The notes beneath the pieces are model-generated. The model worked only from the letters and a program-made list of their open reading frames with translations. It was not told the DNA's origin and ran no database searches. From positions 2,707,001-2,771,000 of the forward strand of contig NZ_CP024923.1 of assembly GCF_002796605.1 (NCBI RefSeq): DNA of 64,000 nucleotides, written 5' to 3'. Position 1 is the stretch's first letter. Each line of letters opens with the position of its first letter. Below, in pieces: positions 15,205-23,466 of this stretch. Both the position numbers and the translations under genes were made by a program. Source of the stretch: Sphingomonas psychrotolerans (GTDB taxonomy: Bacteria > Pseudomonadota > Alphaproteobacteria > Sphingomonadales > Sphingomonadaceae).

Positions 15205-16653
15205 CTATGGTCTCGCGGCGTCGGGCGCAAGCGCGACCAGTTTTCCCGGATTGAGAATATTATGCGGGTCAAGCGCGGTCTTGATCGCGCGCAGCACGGT
15301 CATCCGCGACGGCGCACTCAACCGCTCGAGCTCGGCGCGCTTCATCTGGCCGATGCCGTGTTCGGCCGAGATCGACCCGCCCGCAGCAACGACCATGTCG
15401 TGGACGTGGCGCGAGATCCCCGGGCCGTCCTCGGCATACCAGACCTGCGGATCCACCCCCGCCGGCGCGCGGACGTGGAAATGGACGTTGCCGTCGCCGA
15501 GATGCCCATAGGCCACCGCTTCGGTCCCGGGAAACCGCGCCTCGGCCTCGGCACCGCCTTCGATCATGAAGCGCGGCATGTCGTCGACCGGCACCGAAAT
15601 GTCGTGCTGGAGCGCCGGCCCGCCCGCGCGCTCTGCCTCCGAGATCGAATGGCGGATGCGCCAGAAATCCTCCGCCTGCGCCTCGCTGGCGGCGATCACT
15701 GCGTCGCCGGCCAGCTCGCGCTCGAGCGCTGGGCCGAGCAGCCGCTCGAGCAAAGCCGCGGGCGCTTCGGCTGTGGGATCGGTCGCCACCGCCTCGATCA
15801 GCACATGCCATGGATGCGCAGTTGCCAGCGGCCGTCGCGTGCCGGGCACATGGCGCAGCACGAGCGCCAGCGTCTTTTCGGGCAATATCTCGAAGCTTTC
15901 GACTGCACTGGTGCCGGCTTCCAGCATCCGCAGCAGTTGCAGCGCCGCGGCGGGGCTTTCGAGGCCCACCCATCCGACTGCGCGCGCCGCCGCCCCGGGA
16001 ACCAGTCGCAAGGTCGCGGCAGTGACGATGCCGAGCGTGCCTTCGGCGCCGATCAGCAGCTGGTTGAGATCATAGCCGCGATTGTCTTTCTTAAGCGCGG
16101 CGACGCCATTGTGGATCGAACCGTCGGGGAGCACCGCCTCGACGCCGGCGACGAGGCTGCGCATCGTCCCGAAACGCAGCACCTGCGTGCCGCCGGCATT
16201 GGTCGAGACCAGCCCGCCGATCGTCGCGCTCCCGCGCGCGCCCAGATCGAGCGGGAAGCGGCGCCCTGCCACCTCCGCCGCGGTCCGGAGATCGGCGAGG
16301 ATCACTCCCGCTTCGGCGACGGCGAGATTGCTCACCGGCGAGAGCGCGCGGATCCGGTTCATCCGGCGAAGCGACAGCAACAGCGCCGAGCCGTCGGTGG
16401 GCGGCGTGGCGCCGCCGACCATTCCGGTATTGCCGCCCTGCGGCACTAGCGGCACCCCAGCCGCGGCCGCCAGCGCGACGATCGCGGCCACTTCGTTGGT
16501 CGAGCCGGGAGAAAGCAAAGCCGGCGCCTCCCCATGATAGCGGCCGCGCCAGTCGGTCAGCCACGGCGCGATCGCTTCGGCTTCGGTCGTCGCGACCTTG
16601 GGGCCGAAGCGTTGTTGAACGGTCTCGACAAGCTGGCTTTGTGCTGGTGTCAT
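15205..16653 (-). CDS. FAD-binding D-2-hydroxyacid dehydrogenase (GlcD/D2HGDH-like)
   Basis: A 482-residue flavoprotein of the vanillyl-alcohol oxidase superfamily. The PCMH FAD domain (about 40-220) has the PP-loop PQGGNTGMVGGATP and the ISTNAGG-like GGLVSTNAGGTQVLRFG; the C-terminal substrate domain has VAYGHLGDGNVHFHVR, with the metal/substrate-binding His residues, and ends with SAEHGIGQMKRAEL and LDPHNILNPGKL. The PQGGNTGMVGG form is closest to D-2-hydroxyglutarate dehydrogenases, although D-lactate dehydrogenases share it. It would oxidise a D-2-hydroxyacid and pass electrons to a quinone or electron-transfer protein. It lies 51 bp upstream of sapC on the same strand. Confidence 0.88.
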   Translation of the reverse strand: MTPAQSQLVETVQQRFGPKVATTEAEAIAPWLTDWRGRYHGEAPALLSPGSTNEVAAIVALAAAAGVPLVPQGGNTGMVGGATPPTDGSALLLSLRRMNRIRALSPVSNLAVAEAGVILADLRTAAEVAGRRFPLDLGARGSATIGGLVSTNAGGTQVLRFGTMRSLVAGVEAVLPDGSIHNGVAALKKDNRGYDLNQLLIGAEGTLGIVTAATLRLVPGAAARAVGWVGLESPAAALQLLRMLEAGTSAVESFEILPEKTLALVLRHVPGTRRPLATAHPWHVLIEAVATDPTAEAPAALLERLLGPALERELAGDAVIAASEAQAEDFWRIRHSISEAERAGGPALQHDISVPVDDMPRFMIEGGAEAEARFPGTEAVAYGHLGDGNVHFHVRAPAGVDPQVWYAEDGPGISRHVHDMVVAAGGSISAEHGIGQMKRAELERLSAPSRMTVLRAIKTALDPHNILNPGKLVALAPDAARP

Positions 16654-16727
16654 GGCCGCGCCCGGTTAGCATGACGGGCGCCAGTTCATCCACTGTTCAA
16701 AACTATGGCTTACAAACCCCGCCAGAC

Positions 16728-17186
16728 ATGTTGAATCCGCTGATCGCCGCTTCCGGTCTCCTGCTGTTGTTCGCTGCCCCGGCTTCGCCGCCGGAGCCGC
16801 TCGACTGGGATGTGGCCGCACACCTGCTTCAGCAGCAGCGAATCACCATCCATATTCCGCGCCTGACCGTCAGCCGGGCGACGATCGTGGTCCGCACCGC
16901 GCGGCCGGCGGCACTGGTCGAAAAAAAGGCCGACGATTGCGTCAAGATGGAGGATCTGGCGGGTTTCTCGGTCAATCGCTTCGACAGCGTCGACTTGTTG
17001 CTGAAGAACGGAGCGCTGCTCCGCGCCAAGCTCGGCAACGATTGCCCCGCGCTCGGCTTCTACAACGGCTTCTATGTCAAGGCTAACAAGGACAAGAAGA
17101 TGTGCGCCAAACGCGATTCGATCCGTTCGCGATCGGGCCGCCAGTGCGCCGTCCAAGGCTTCGCGTCGCTGGTTCCGGCGCGCTGA
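16728..17186 (+). CDS. Exported protein of unknown function
   Basis: A 152-residue protein with a signal peptide (MLNPLIAASGLLLLFAAPASPP). The mature part is short and mixed, with RITIHIPRLTVSRATIVVR, a KKADDCVKMEDLAGF segment and Cys residues in DDCVK, GNDCPAL, KMCAKR and RQCAVQG that could form two disulfides. The ATG at 16728 is chosen because the signal peptide starts there; earlier in-frame starts overlap the divergent oxidoreductase. I do not recognise the family. Similar small proteins occur upstream of helicase genes in sphingomonads, which is context and not function. Confidence 0.65.
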   Translation: MLNPLIAASGLLLLFAAPASPPEPLDWDVAAHLLQQQRITIHIPRLTVSRATIVVRTARPAALVEKKADDCVKMEDLAGFSVNRFDSVDLLLKNGALLRAKLGNDCPALGFYNGFYVKANKDKKMCAKRDSIRSRSGRQCAVQGFASLVPAR

Positions 17187-17278
17187 GAGCAGCCTCCGGC
17201 TTGACATTGGCGGCCAAATCCGCAAGCGCGTGAAGGCTTTGGCGGCATGGGTAACCACGCCCTTTTCCGGAAAAATAC

Positions 17279-18739
17279 ATGAGCTTTGCCGATCTCGGCC
17301 TTTCTGACGACCTTCTGCGTGCGGTCACCGACTCGGGCTATACCGAGCCGACTCCGATCCAGCGCCAGGCGATCCCCTCCGTCCTCATGGGCAAGGACCT
17401 GATCGGCATCGCGCAGACAGGCACGGGCAAGACCGCCGCCTTCGTGCTGCCGATGATCGACATCCTCGGCGAAGGGCGCACCCGCGCGCTGATGCCGCGC
17501 AGCCTGATCCTCGAGCCGACGCGCGAGCTCGCCGCGCAGGTGGCCGAGAATTTCGACAAATATGGCGTCAACCACAAGCTCTCGATGGCCCTCCTCATTG
17601 GCGGCGTGCAGATGGGCGATCAGGTCAAGGCGCTCGAAAAGGGCGTCGACGTCCTCATCGCCACCCCCGGCCGGCTGATGGACCTGTTCGGGCGCGGCAA
17701 GATCCTGCTCACCGGCTGCAGTCTGCTCGTCATCGACGAGGCCGACCGGATGCTCGACATGGGGTTCATCCCCGACATCGAGGAAATCTGCACCAAGCTG
17801 CCCAAGACCCGGCAGACCTTGCTCTTCTCGGCGACGATGCCGCCGGTGATCAAGAAGCTCGCCGACAAGTTCCTCACCGATCCCAAGCGCGTCGAAGTCG
17901 CGCGCCCGGCGACCGCCAACGTCAATATCCGCCAATGGGTGGTCAACGTCGCCGCGCCGAAGAAGCGCGATGTGCTGCGCGAGCTGCTCCGCGCCGAGGA
18001 CGTGACCACCGCGATCATCTTCTGCAACCGCAAGACCACGGTCCGCGATCTCAACAAGAGCCTGCAGAAGAGCGGCTTCCGCTCGACCGAGATTCACGGC
18101 GACATGGAACAGTCGCAGCGCATCGCCGAGCTCGACCGGTTCAAGGCGGGCACGGTCAACATCCTCGTAGCCTCGGACGTCGCGGCGCGCGGGCTCGACA
18201 TCAAGGGCGTGAGCCACGTCTATAATTTCGACGCGCCGTGGCATCCCGACGATTACGTCCACCGCATCGGCCGCACCGGCCGCGCGGGCGCGACCGGCAT
18301 CGCCTATACCTTGGTGACGCCCGAGGACGCCGAGAACATTTCGGAGATCGAAAAGCTCACCGGGATGAAAATCGAGCGGATGAAGTCGGCGAGCGGCGAC
18401 GCAGCGCGCGAGGAAGCCCCAGCGGAAGAGCGCAAGGCCGCGCCCCGCCGTCGCGGCGGCCGCAAGGTCGAAGCAGAGCCTGCCCACAAGCCCGAGCCCG
18501 AAGCGGAGATCGAAGCCGAAGCAGCACCGGTGCGCGAGGCCCGTCCGGCCCGCGAGCCAGTGCCGCAGCGCGAGGCCGCACCCCGCCGCGAACGCGAAGA
18601 GCGCGGCGGCCGTGGCCGCGGACGCGACGAGCGTCCGAACCGCGAGCCGCGACGCGACGCGCAATCCTCGCAGGACGGACCCGACGACGGCTGGAATGGC
18701 CCCGTCCCCGACTTCCTGAAGTACACGCTGGGCGCGTGA
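17279..18739 (+). CDS. rhlE: DEAD-box ATP-dependent RNA helicase, RhlE-like
   Basis: A 486-residue DEAD-box helicase with every core motif: Q motif FADLGLSDDLLRAV and TPIQRQAIP, motif I AQTGTGKT, Ia PTRELAAQ, Ib ATPGRLMD, II DEAD (VIDEADRMLDMGF), III SATMP, IV IIFCNRK, V ASDVAARGLDI and VI HRIGRTGRAG. After about residue 375 comes a low-complexity tail rich in Arg, Glu and Pro with RGG-like sequence (EERGGRGRGRDERPN), a common RNA-binding extension. Likely roles are ribosome assembly, RNA turnover and cold adaptation, from the family. The downstream DUF1289 gene overlaps its stop codon. Confidence 0.93.
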   Translation: MSFADLGLSDDLLRAVTDSGYTEPTPIQRQAIPSVLMGKDLIGIAQTGTGKTAAFVLPMIDILGEGRTRALMPRSLILEPTRELAAQVAENFDKYGVNHKLSMALLIGGVQMGDQVKALEKGVDVLIATPGRLMDLFGRGKILLTGCSLLVIDEADRMLDMGFIPDIEEICTKLPKTRQTLLFSATMPPVIKKLADKFLTDPKRVEVARPATANVNIRQWVVNVAAPKKRDVLRELLRAEDVTTAIIFCNRKTTVRDLNKSLQKSGFRSTEIHGDMEQSQRIAELDRFKAGTVNILVASDVAARGLDIKGVSHVYNFDAPWHPDDYVHRIGRTGRAGATGIAYTLVTPEDAENISEIEKLTGMKIERMKSASGDAAREEAPAEERKAAPRRRGGRKVEAEPAHKPEPEAEIEAEAAPVREARPAREPVPQREAAPRREREERGGRGRGRDERPNREPRRDAQSSQDGPDDGWNGPVPDFLKYTLGA

Positions 18740-18945
18740 GCGAAGCGGCGGGCGCCGGATCGGCTCCGATCCGCTCGCCGTGCACCAATATCTGCCGGAT
18801 CGACGACGCCACCGGCTGGTGCGTTGGTTGCGGCCGCACGCTCGACGAGATCGTGCGCTGGGGCACCACCGACGGCGCGGACCGGGACGGGGTGATGGCG
18901 CAGTTGCCTGCACGAATGGCAGCGAGTCGCGTGCGCCGCATGTAG
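18736..18945 (+). CDS. DUF1289 family zinc-ribbon-like protein
   Basis: A 69-residue protein beginning with the GTG that overlaps the helicase stop (GTGA). It carries the DUF1289 pattern: SPCTNICRID, then WCVGCGRTLDEIVRW. The four Cys residues in two pairs look like a small metal-binding knuckle, although metal binding has not been read from sequence. Function of the family is unknown. The 4-bp overlap makes translational coupling with the helicase likely, so an RNA-related role is conceivable but is inference only. Confidence 0.85.
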   Translation: MSEAAGAGSAPIRSPCTNICRIDDATGWCVGCGRTLDEIVRWGTTDGADRDGVMAQLPARMAASRVRRM

Positions 18946-19202
18946 GATTGCCGCGCAACTTCACTATTTTCGCGGTGAATCAGCAATGAAATTGCGCGAG
19001 CAGGAAATTTCGTTACTCGAATAGGCAAGAGATCGACGGCGTCAAAGAGCAGGCTCGGCTTGGCCGGGCGGCGCGTAGGGAAGCAGGCGAAATCCTACAT
19101 TGCAAGCGATGGGCGAGATGTCCGTTCCTGGGTGGATTTGAGACAGGCCGCTTTGAACGTTAGTCGGTAGAAAGTGGACATATCTCGCGCTAGCCTTCAG
19201 GC

Positions 19203-19691
19203 ATGCACGAAACCCATCAGAACGTCAGTACTTCATGGCCGACCCGTCACATCATCAGAGCCGGAGGCTTATTCGGCGTCGGATTTGCGAGTAGTTCGGA
19301 CCTCTTGCTGGTAGCAACACACGATGGTCGAGGTGTCATCGACTGTATCTCCGGAGAGCTGGTCGCGCGCGATCCCAATCCTTCGTTGCCGTTCGATGAG
19401 CATGGCCGTAAGGTGAAGGGGATCGGTCCGATTGCGGGTCAAGAAATTATTATCGCTGGGGAAATTTACGGGGGCGCTTTGTCGCAAGTCACCGACGACG
19501 GCTGGCGATTGGAAGGCCAGTTGTCGAACAGCGTTGACGATGTAATCCGATTGATCACTCCGGTCGGCACCGCTGACGAGCCGGGCATTTTCACCGGTTT
19601 CGTTCCCGAGGTCAGGGTGTTCGGCTTTTCACCGACGGGACGCTCCTTCGTCATCGGTACGGGCGCGGAGGTTTTCACCTTCACTCGCTGA
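19203..19691 (+). CDS. Conserved protein of unknown function, beta-propeller-like
   Basis: A 162-residue protein with repeated short beta-strand units ending in a G-D/G turn: IIRAGGLFGVGFASSSDLLL, VATHDGRGVIDCISGELVARD, EVRVFGFSPTGRSFVIGTG. The last unit (FSPTGRSFVIGTG) reads like a WD40 or YVTN blade. No signal peptide or membrane segment. I recognise the pattern as a small sphingomonad family without known function. The gene stands alone in a stretch (18.9-20.4 kb) that is AT-richer than its surroundings and holds only short unknown genes, which suggests variable or acquired DNA. Confidence 0.6.
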   Translation: MHETHQNVSTSWPTRHIIRAGGLFGVGFASSSDLLLVATHDGRGVIDCISGELVARDPNPSLPFDEHGRKVKGIGPIAGQEIIIAGEIYGGALSQVTDDGWRLEGQLSNSVDDVIRLITPVGTADEPGIFTGFVPEVRVFGFSPTGRSFVIGTGAEVFTFTR

Positions 19692-19775
19692 TGGCCGCTT
19701 TTGGGCACCGAATATTCGACAATCAACGGCGGCAACTGGGGCGTTAGCCGACAGGCTGCTTTATGAGTCTACGGC

Positions 19776-19952
19776 CTAGGTACGACCGCTTTGGATCGCT
19801 TCCGCGTGCCCCGCCGCATCCTCGAAGTCCAAGGCGATCTTGAGCAAAGCGCGCTTATTCAGCGAGTCGGACAATGCTGATGGCGAATCGCAAATTGCTG
19901 CGGCCGCGCGGTAATGAGACGCGCGCTCGCGAAGTTCTCTGATTACAGGCAT
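19776..19952 (-). CDS. 58-residue helical protein of unknown function
   Basis: A short frame opened by an ATG with GAGG a few bases upstream. The product, MPVIRELRERASHYRAAAAI at the start and ALLKIALDFEDAAGHAEAIQ near the end, has an amphipathic helix-turn-helix look with heptad-spaced Ala and Leu. This pattern, RELRxRAxxYRxxA followed by an FE-DxA helix, recurs in small uncharacterised proteins of sphingomonads, often several per genome. It is too short for many gene finders. Evidence is the protein-like composition and SD. Confidence 0.5.
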   Translation of the reverse strand: MPVIRELRERASHYRAAAAICDSPSALSDSLNKRALLKIALDFEDAAGHAEAIQSGRT

Positions 19953-20153
19953 AAGGCCTCACAAGAAGCGCCCGGAAGGGCACCTGAGCGAAGCCTACGC
20001 CTTAATTTCCAGATGCTTGCACGAAATCGCCTTGTGCCGCGATGCGTGGAGCGCTGGGACCCGGCCAGCGGGATTCTCAGAGATCCGGAACGACCGGGAT
20101 AGGGTGGAAAGCGGACATTGCGATAACCGAAGGTCTATTGCACCCTACTCTGC

Positions 20154-20372
20154 ATGCTCGACTTTCAATGCTGGATCTGTGGCGAGGGTATCGACCGCAG
20201 CGATAGGGGCGCGCTTCTGGTCAGCGTCGAAGGTTTATGGCGATGGGCGGAGGGCAGACGCGGGAGGGATGATCCCTTCCAGAACATCTACCTTCACTCC
20301 CACTGCGCCAAAGAGCGGATGGCCGGTGCGACTATGGACCTAGAGCCGTCCGTGTTCGGCGAAGAAGACTGA
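20154..20372 (+). CDS. Small Cys/His protein of unknown function
   Basis: A 72-residue product starting MLDFQCWICGEGIDRSDRGA. Cys6 and Cys9 (CWIC) and the later YLHSHCAKERM (His-Cys) are placed like the two halves of a zinc knuckle of the HNH or treble-clef sort, with a Trp-rich middle (GLWRWAEGR). No catalytic residues are evident. Similar short CxxC...HxxC proteins occur as stand-alone hypothetical genes. Start chosen at the only ATG upstream of the first CxxC; no strong SD. Confidence 0.5.
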   Translation: MLDFQCWICGEGIDRSDRGALLVSVEGLWRWAEGRRGRDDPFQNIYLHSHCAKERMAGATMDLEPSVFGEED

Positions 20373-20497
20373 ACGTCCGCCCTTGGGGCGTTTACCGCCA
20401 TCGTTTTTGGTCATTCGCCTGCCGCTGGATTTTACCGGTGGCAGAGAGACTGCGTGACGTGCGATCTCTCGTCCCTTCATTGCTTCGGGAGTTCGCC

Positions 20498-20929
20498 ATG
20501 CGCTCTGCCTTCCTCGCCGGCCTCGTTCTGGCCGTGACTGCAGCCCCTGCGCTTGCGCAGCTTGCGGCGCCCGATCCGCAGGCGGCGGTCTATGAATTGC
20601 GGATCTACTATCCCGCGCCCGGCAAGCTTGCCGCGCTCAATGCCCGGTTTCGCGATCACACGCTCAAACTGTTCGAGAAGCACGGCATGCGTAATGTCGC
20701 CTATTGGAACGAGCAGCCGACCAGCGAAGCGCCCGAGGGGCGGGTGATCTATGTGCTCGCCTATCCCAGCCGGGAGGCACGGGACGCGGACTGGAAGGCA
20801 TTCGGCGCGGATCCCGAGTGGCGCGCGGTCGTCGCGGCCTCGGAAGCGGGTGGCAAGCTGGTGACGAAGGTCGACAGCGTGTTCATGACGATGGCCGACT
20901 ATTCGCCGCGGATCGCGCCGTCGCGCTGA
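20498..20929 (+). CDS. NIPSNAP family protein, exported
   Basis: A 143-residue protein with a signal peptide (MRSAFLAGLVLAVTAAPALA) and the NIPSNAP ferredoxin-like fold: AVYELRIYYPAPGKLAALNA, then RFRDHTLKLFEKHGMRNVAYW and VIYVLAYPSREARDADWKAF. The ATG at 20498 has GGGAG at the right distance. Bacterial NIPSNAPs are dimeric alpha/beta-barrel proteins of unclear function, often exported or linked to dehydratase genes. A stable palindrome follows the stop by 35 bp. Confidence 0.85.
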   Translation: MRSAFLAGLVLAVTAAPALAQLAAPDPQAAVYELRIYYPAPGKLAALNARFRDHTLKLFEKHGMRNVAYWNEQPTSEAPEGRVIYVLAYPSREARDADWKAFGADPEWRAVVAASEAGGKLVTKVDSVFMTMADYSPRIAPSR

Positions 20930-20964
20930 GGCTATCGATGATTCCGGCAGCGGTCGTTTGGGTT

Positions 20965-20990
20965 CGGGCTCCTGCCAGGGCAGGAGCCCG
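20965..20990. terminator. Perfect palindrome after the NIPSNAP gene
   Basis: CGGGCTCCTGCC and GGCAGGAGCCCG (12 bp each) are separated by two bases. A related half (TTCTGCCTCCGCAGGAGCACC) follows at about 21019. Similar CTCCTGC/GCAGGAG palindromes are widespread between genes in sphingomonads. It sits between convergent genes and is probably a repeat used as a bidirectional terminator. Confidence 0.55.
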
Positions 20991-21071
20991 GGATAGCTGA
21001 GCACTACGCTGCTTCAGGCTTCTGCCTCCGCAGGAGCACCGACCCGTTGCTACTGGACTTTCAACAGTCGG

Positions 21072-21695
21072 TCAGGCGGATACCGGCTGCGGCACCAGCG
21101 CATCGTCCTTCGCCGCGGCGCGCTGGTACGCCTCGCGCCCGCTCAACCGCTCGAAATAGGCTGTGAACGCGTCGCGCTTCGGCAGCGTGCCGAACAAGGT
21201 GCCCCAGCCGACCGCCGAGCCGACATAGACGTCGGCCGCCGTGAATCGATCGCCGGCGATATAATCGTGTGCGCTGACGGCCTGCTCGAGCACGTCGACC
21301 GTCGTCGCGTAATTGCCGTAACCAAACGACCGCGCCTGCTCGGGCGAGGGTTCGAACTTGGCCGAATTGTTGGTCACAGCGTGCTCGACCGGACCGGCCG
21401 CGAAGAACAGCCAGCGATAATAATCGGCGCGTTCCTCCGGCCGCGGCGCGAGGCCGGCCTCCGGGAACGCCTCGGCCAGATAGGCGCAGATTGCGCCCCC
21501 TTCAGTCACCACCTTGCCGTGGTGGAGGATCGCGGGGACTTTCCCCATCGGGTTGATCGCGAGATACTCCGCGCTCTTCATCCTGGCATAATCGACGACT
21601 TCGGTACGATAGTCCGCACCGGTCTCTTCGAGCATCCAGCGGGTGATCCGCCCGCGCGACTGGGGGTTGGTATAAAAAACAAGATCGTTCGACAT
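21072..21695 (-). CDS. Glutathione S-transferase family protein
   Basis: A 207-residue GST. The thioredoxin-like domain runs from LVFYTNPQSRGRITRWMLEE to about 80, with the cis-Pro and Glu/Ser glutathione-binding segment in GKVPAILHHGKVVTEGGAICAYL. The helical C-terminal domain contains AHDYIAGDRFTAADVYVGSA, the N-capping box that stabilises the fold. The Ser in SRGR is a candidate catalytic residue. Substrate unknown. The ATG at 21695 follows GGGAGAACGGCC; a longer frame exists upstream without SD. The gene follows the dienelactone hydrolase gene on the same strand (54 bp gap). Confidence 0.88.
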   Translation of the reverse strand: MSNDLVFYTNPQSRGRITRWMLEETGADYRTEVVDYARMKSAEYLAINPMGKVPAILHHGKVVTEGGAICAYLAEAFPEAGLAPRPEERADYYRWLFFAAGPVEHAVTNNSAKFEPSPEQARSFGYGNYATTVDVLEQAVSAHDYIAGDRFTAADVYVGSAVGWGTLFGTLPKRDAFTAYFERLSGREAYQRAAAKDDALVPQPVSA

Positions 21696-21749
21696 GGCCG
21701 TTCTCCCGATTCGGATTAGAACATTACGTGAACGACACAAATGTTCGCG

Positions 21750-22610
21750 TCAAGCGAGCGCCTTGTCGAACAAGGCGAGCAGCCGCGCCCAGGCGCGATC
21801 GGCCTGCGCCTGATCGTAGACCTTGCTATCGGGCGGACACCAGCCGTGCATCGCCCCCTGATAGACTTCGATCTCGGCGGGGAGCCTGGCTGCGGCAAAC
21901 GCCGCGCGCAACTTGTCCTTGTCGCCCGGCGCCTTGGCATCGTCGTTCGCGGCGATCGCGATAAGGAAGCTCGCCTTCATCAAGGGCACGCGCGCCAGCA
22001 TGTCGTCGGCCGCCATCCCGCCGCCGTGGAACGTCGCCCCCGCGCGCACCCGCGCCGGCGAACCCGCCGCGGTGAGCATCACCATTGGCCCGCCCATGCA
22101 ATAGCCGGTGCTGCCGATGCCGCGCTTCCGGTCGACCTCCCGCTGCTTGTCGATCCATGCGACGAACGCCCCGCCGTCGCGCGAAACCGCGTCGGGCGTG
22201 AGCAGTTCGCGCCACGGGCCGACCTTTTCGCGCAGCGCTTGGTCGAACCCTTGGCCAGGGGTAACGAACGGCACTTCCGTCGAGCGGTAGAAATGGTTGA
22301 TGGTGAGCACCGCATAACCCGATTGGGCGAGCCGATCGGCCATCTGCCGGAACGCCGGACGCAGCCCGAAGACGTCGGGCCAGACCAGCACGGCGGGATG
22401 CCTGCCCGTGGCAGGCGCGACGAAATAGGCGTCGGCTGTCCCGTCGGGCGTGGGGATCTCAACGTCGCGGCCCTTGATCGCCAGCGCGTTGGCGGGGTTC
22501 GGCAGCAACAGGCCGATGCCGGCGACGGCGGCCGCAGCGCCGAAGCCGCGGCGAGTCATCGCGTCGCTCAGGAAGCGCTCGTTATCGGCGGCAGTCAGTT
22601 CGTCACACAT
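21750..22610 (-). CDS. Dienelactone hydrolase family protein with Tat-like signal
   Basis: A 286-residue alpha/beta hydrolase. The nucleophile is Cys in GSTGYCMGGPM, the hallmark of dienelactone hydrolases (Gly-x-Cys-x-Gly-Gly), with the Asp in the NDDAKAPGDK region and the His in YQGAMHGWCPP. Residues 19-42 (TRRGFGAAAAVAGIGLLLP) look like a twin-arginine signal, so it may act in the periplasm, unlike classical ClcD enzymes. A conserved N-terminal CDELTAADNERFL precedes it, as in a subfamily of exported DLH-like proteins. The start follows GGGAGATGCCGC. Substrate unknown. Confidence 0.88.
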   Translation of the reverse strand: MCDELTAADNERFLSDAMTRRGFGAAAAVAGIGLLLPNPANALAIKGRDVEIPTPDGTADAYFVAPATGRHPAVLVWPDVFGLRPAFRQMADRLAQSGYAVLTINHFYRSTEVPFVTPGQGFDQALREKVGPWRELLTPDAVSRDGGAFVAWIDKQREVDRKRGIGSTGYCMGGPMVMLTAAGSPARVRAGATFHGGGMAADDMLARVPLMKASFLIAIAANDDAKAPGDKDKLRAAFAAARLPAEIEVYQGAMHGWCPPDSKVYDQAQADRAWARLLALFDKALA

Positions 22611-22666
22611 GCGGCATCTCCCTTGCGCGACCCGGCGAGTCGCGCAGGGAAGTTACACGCGCCGCG

Positions 22667-23350
22667 TCACTGGCGGAACAGCGTCTCCGCGGTGTGCTCG
22701 ACCGGGCCGGTCGCCCCCTCGGCGCCTTCGCCCGCTTCGGCGGCATGCGCGGCGGCAGTGCGCTCGGCGCGGAGCTGCTCGATCAGCGCCTCGCGATCAC
22801 CCTCGAGCCGCGTGTCGGTCGGCGCCTCGATGCCGGCGGCCTTGGCGGCCTTGGCGACCAGCGCGTCGAGCTCGCGCTGCGACGTCAGGCCGAGCGTGAC
22901 CGGGTCCTTCGGCGTGATGTTGGCGATGTTCCAATGGCTGCGATCGCGGATCGCGGCGATGGTGGTGCGGGTGGTGCCGATCAGCTTGCCGATCGCGCCG
23001 TCCGAAATCTCGGGGTGGTGGCGCAGGATCCACGCGATGCCGTCGGGCTTGTCCTGGCGCTTCGAGACCGGCGTGTAGCGCGGCCCCTTGGTGCGGCGGA
23101 TCTGCTCGGGACCCTTGAGCATCTTGAGGACATAGGTCGGATCGGCCTGGCCCTTGTCGATCTCTTCCTGCGTCAGCTCGTGCGCGCGGACCGGATCCCG
23201 GCCGGTGAGCTTGGTCGTCGCGGTGTCGTCGGCGATCGCCTGGATCTCGAGGATGTGCAGCCCGCAAAACTCGGCGATCTGCTCGAACGAGAGCGAACTA
23301 TTGTCGACCAGCCAGGAAGCGGTCGCATGCGGCATCAGCGGCTGGGCCAC
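22667..23350 (-). CDS. trcR: Cell cycle transcriptional regulator TrcR (DUF1013)
   Basis: A 227-residue protein of the DUF1013 family, found only in alphaproteobacteria and identified in Caulobacter as a regulator of cell-cycle genes acting with RNA polymerase. The conserved core is present: MPHATASWLVDNSSLSFEQI, AEFCGLHILEIQAIAD, PVRAHELTQEEI and the helix-turn-helix-like GAIGKLIGTTRTTIAAIRDR, with WNIANITPKDPVTLGL. A short acidic/Ala-rich tail follows. GTG start at 23350 with GGAGACGAAAAA; an ATG 15 bp later is possible. It supports an alphaproteobacterial origin for the window. Confidence 0.88.
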   Translation of the reverse strand: MAQPLMPHATASWLVDNSSLSFEQIAEFCGLHILEIQAIADDTATTKLTGRDPVRAHELTQEEIDKGQADPTYVLKMLKGPEQIRRTKGPRYTPVSKRQDKPDGIAWILRHHPEISDGAIGKLIGTTRTTIAAIRDRSHWNIANITPKDPVTLGLTSQRELDALVAKAAKAAGIEAPTDTRLEGDREALIEQLRAERTAAAHAAEAGEGAEGATGPVEHTAETLFRQ

Positions 23351-23363
23351 TTTTTCGTCTCCA

Positions 23364-23395
23364 GAAACAATAAGGGCCGCCCATCACGGGCGGCC
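23364..23395 (-). terminator. Rho-independent-like terminator after the glycosyltransferase
   Basis: GGCCGCCC-ATCAC-GGGCGGCC (23375-23395) is a perfect 8-bp GC stem, followed on the minus strand by CTTATTGTTT. It lies 70 bp past the glycosyltransferase stop and just before the trcR start. Confidence 0.7.
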
Positions 23396-23466
23396 GGGCT
23401 ATGGTTCGGACTTAATGCGGGAACGTCGCAAGAGCAAGGTTGCAAATCGGCAGTCTGCCGCGGCGG

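Noticed and set aside
15262..16449. 395-codon plus-strand frame inside the FAD-dependent dehydrogenase
   Set aside because: Antisense shadow; Arg/His-rich with no family resemblance, whereas the minus strand carries the complete flavoprotein.
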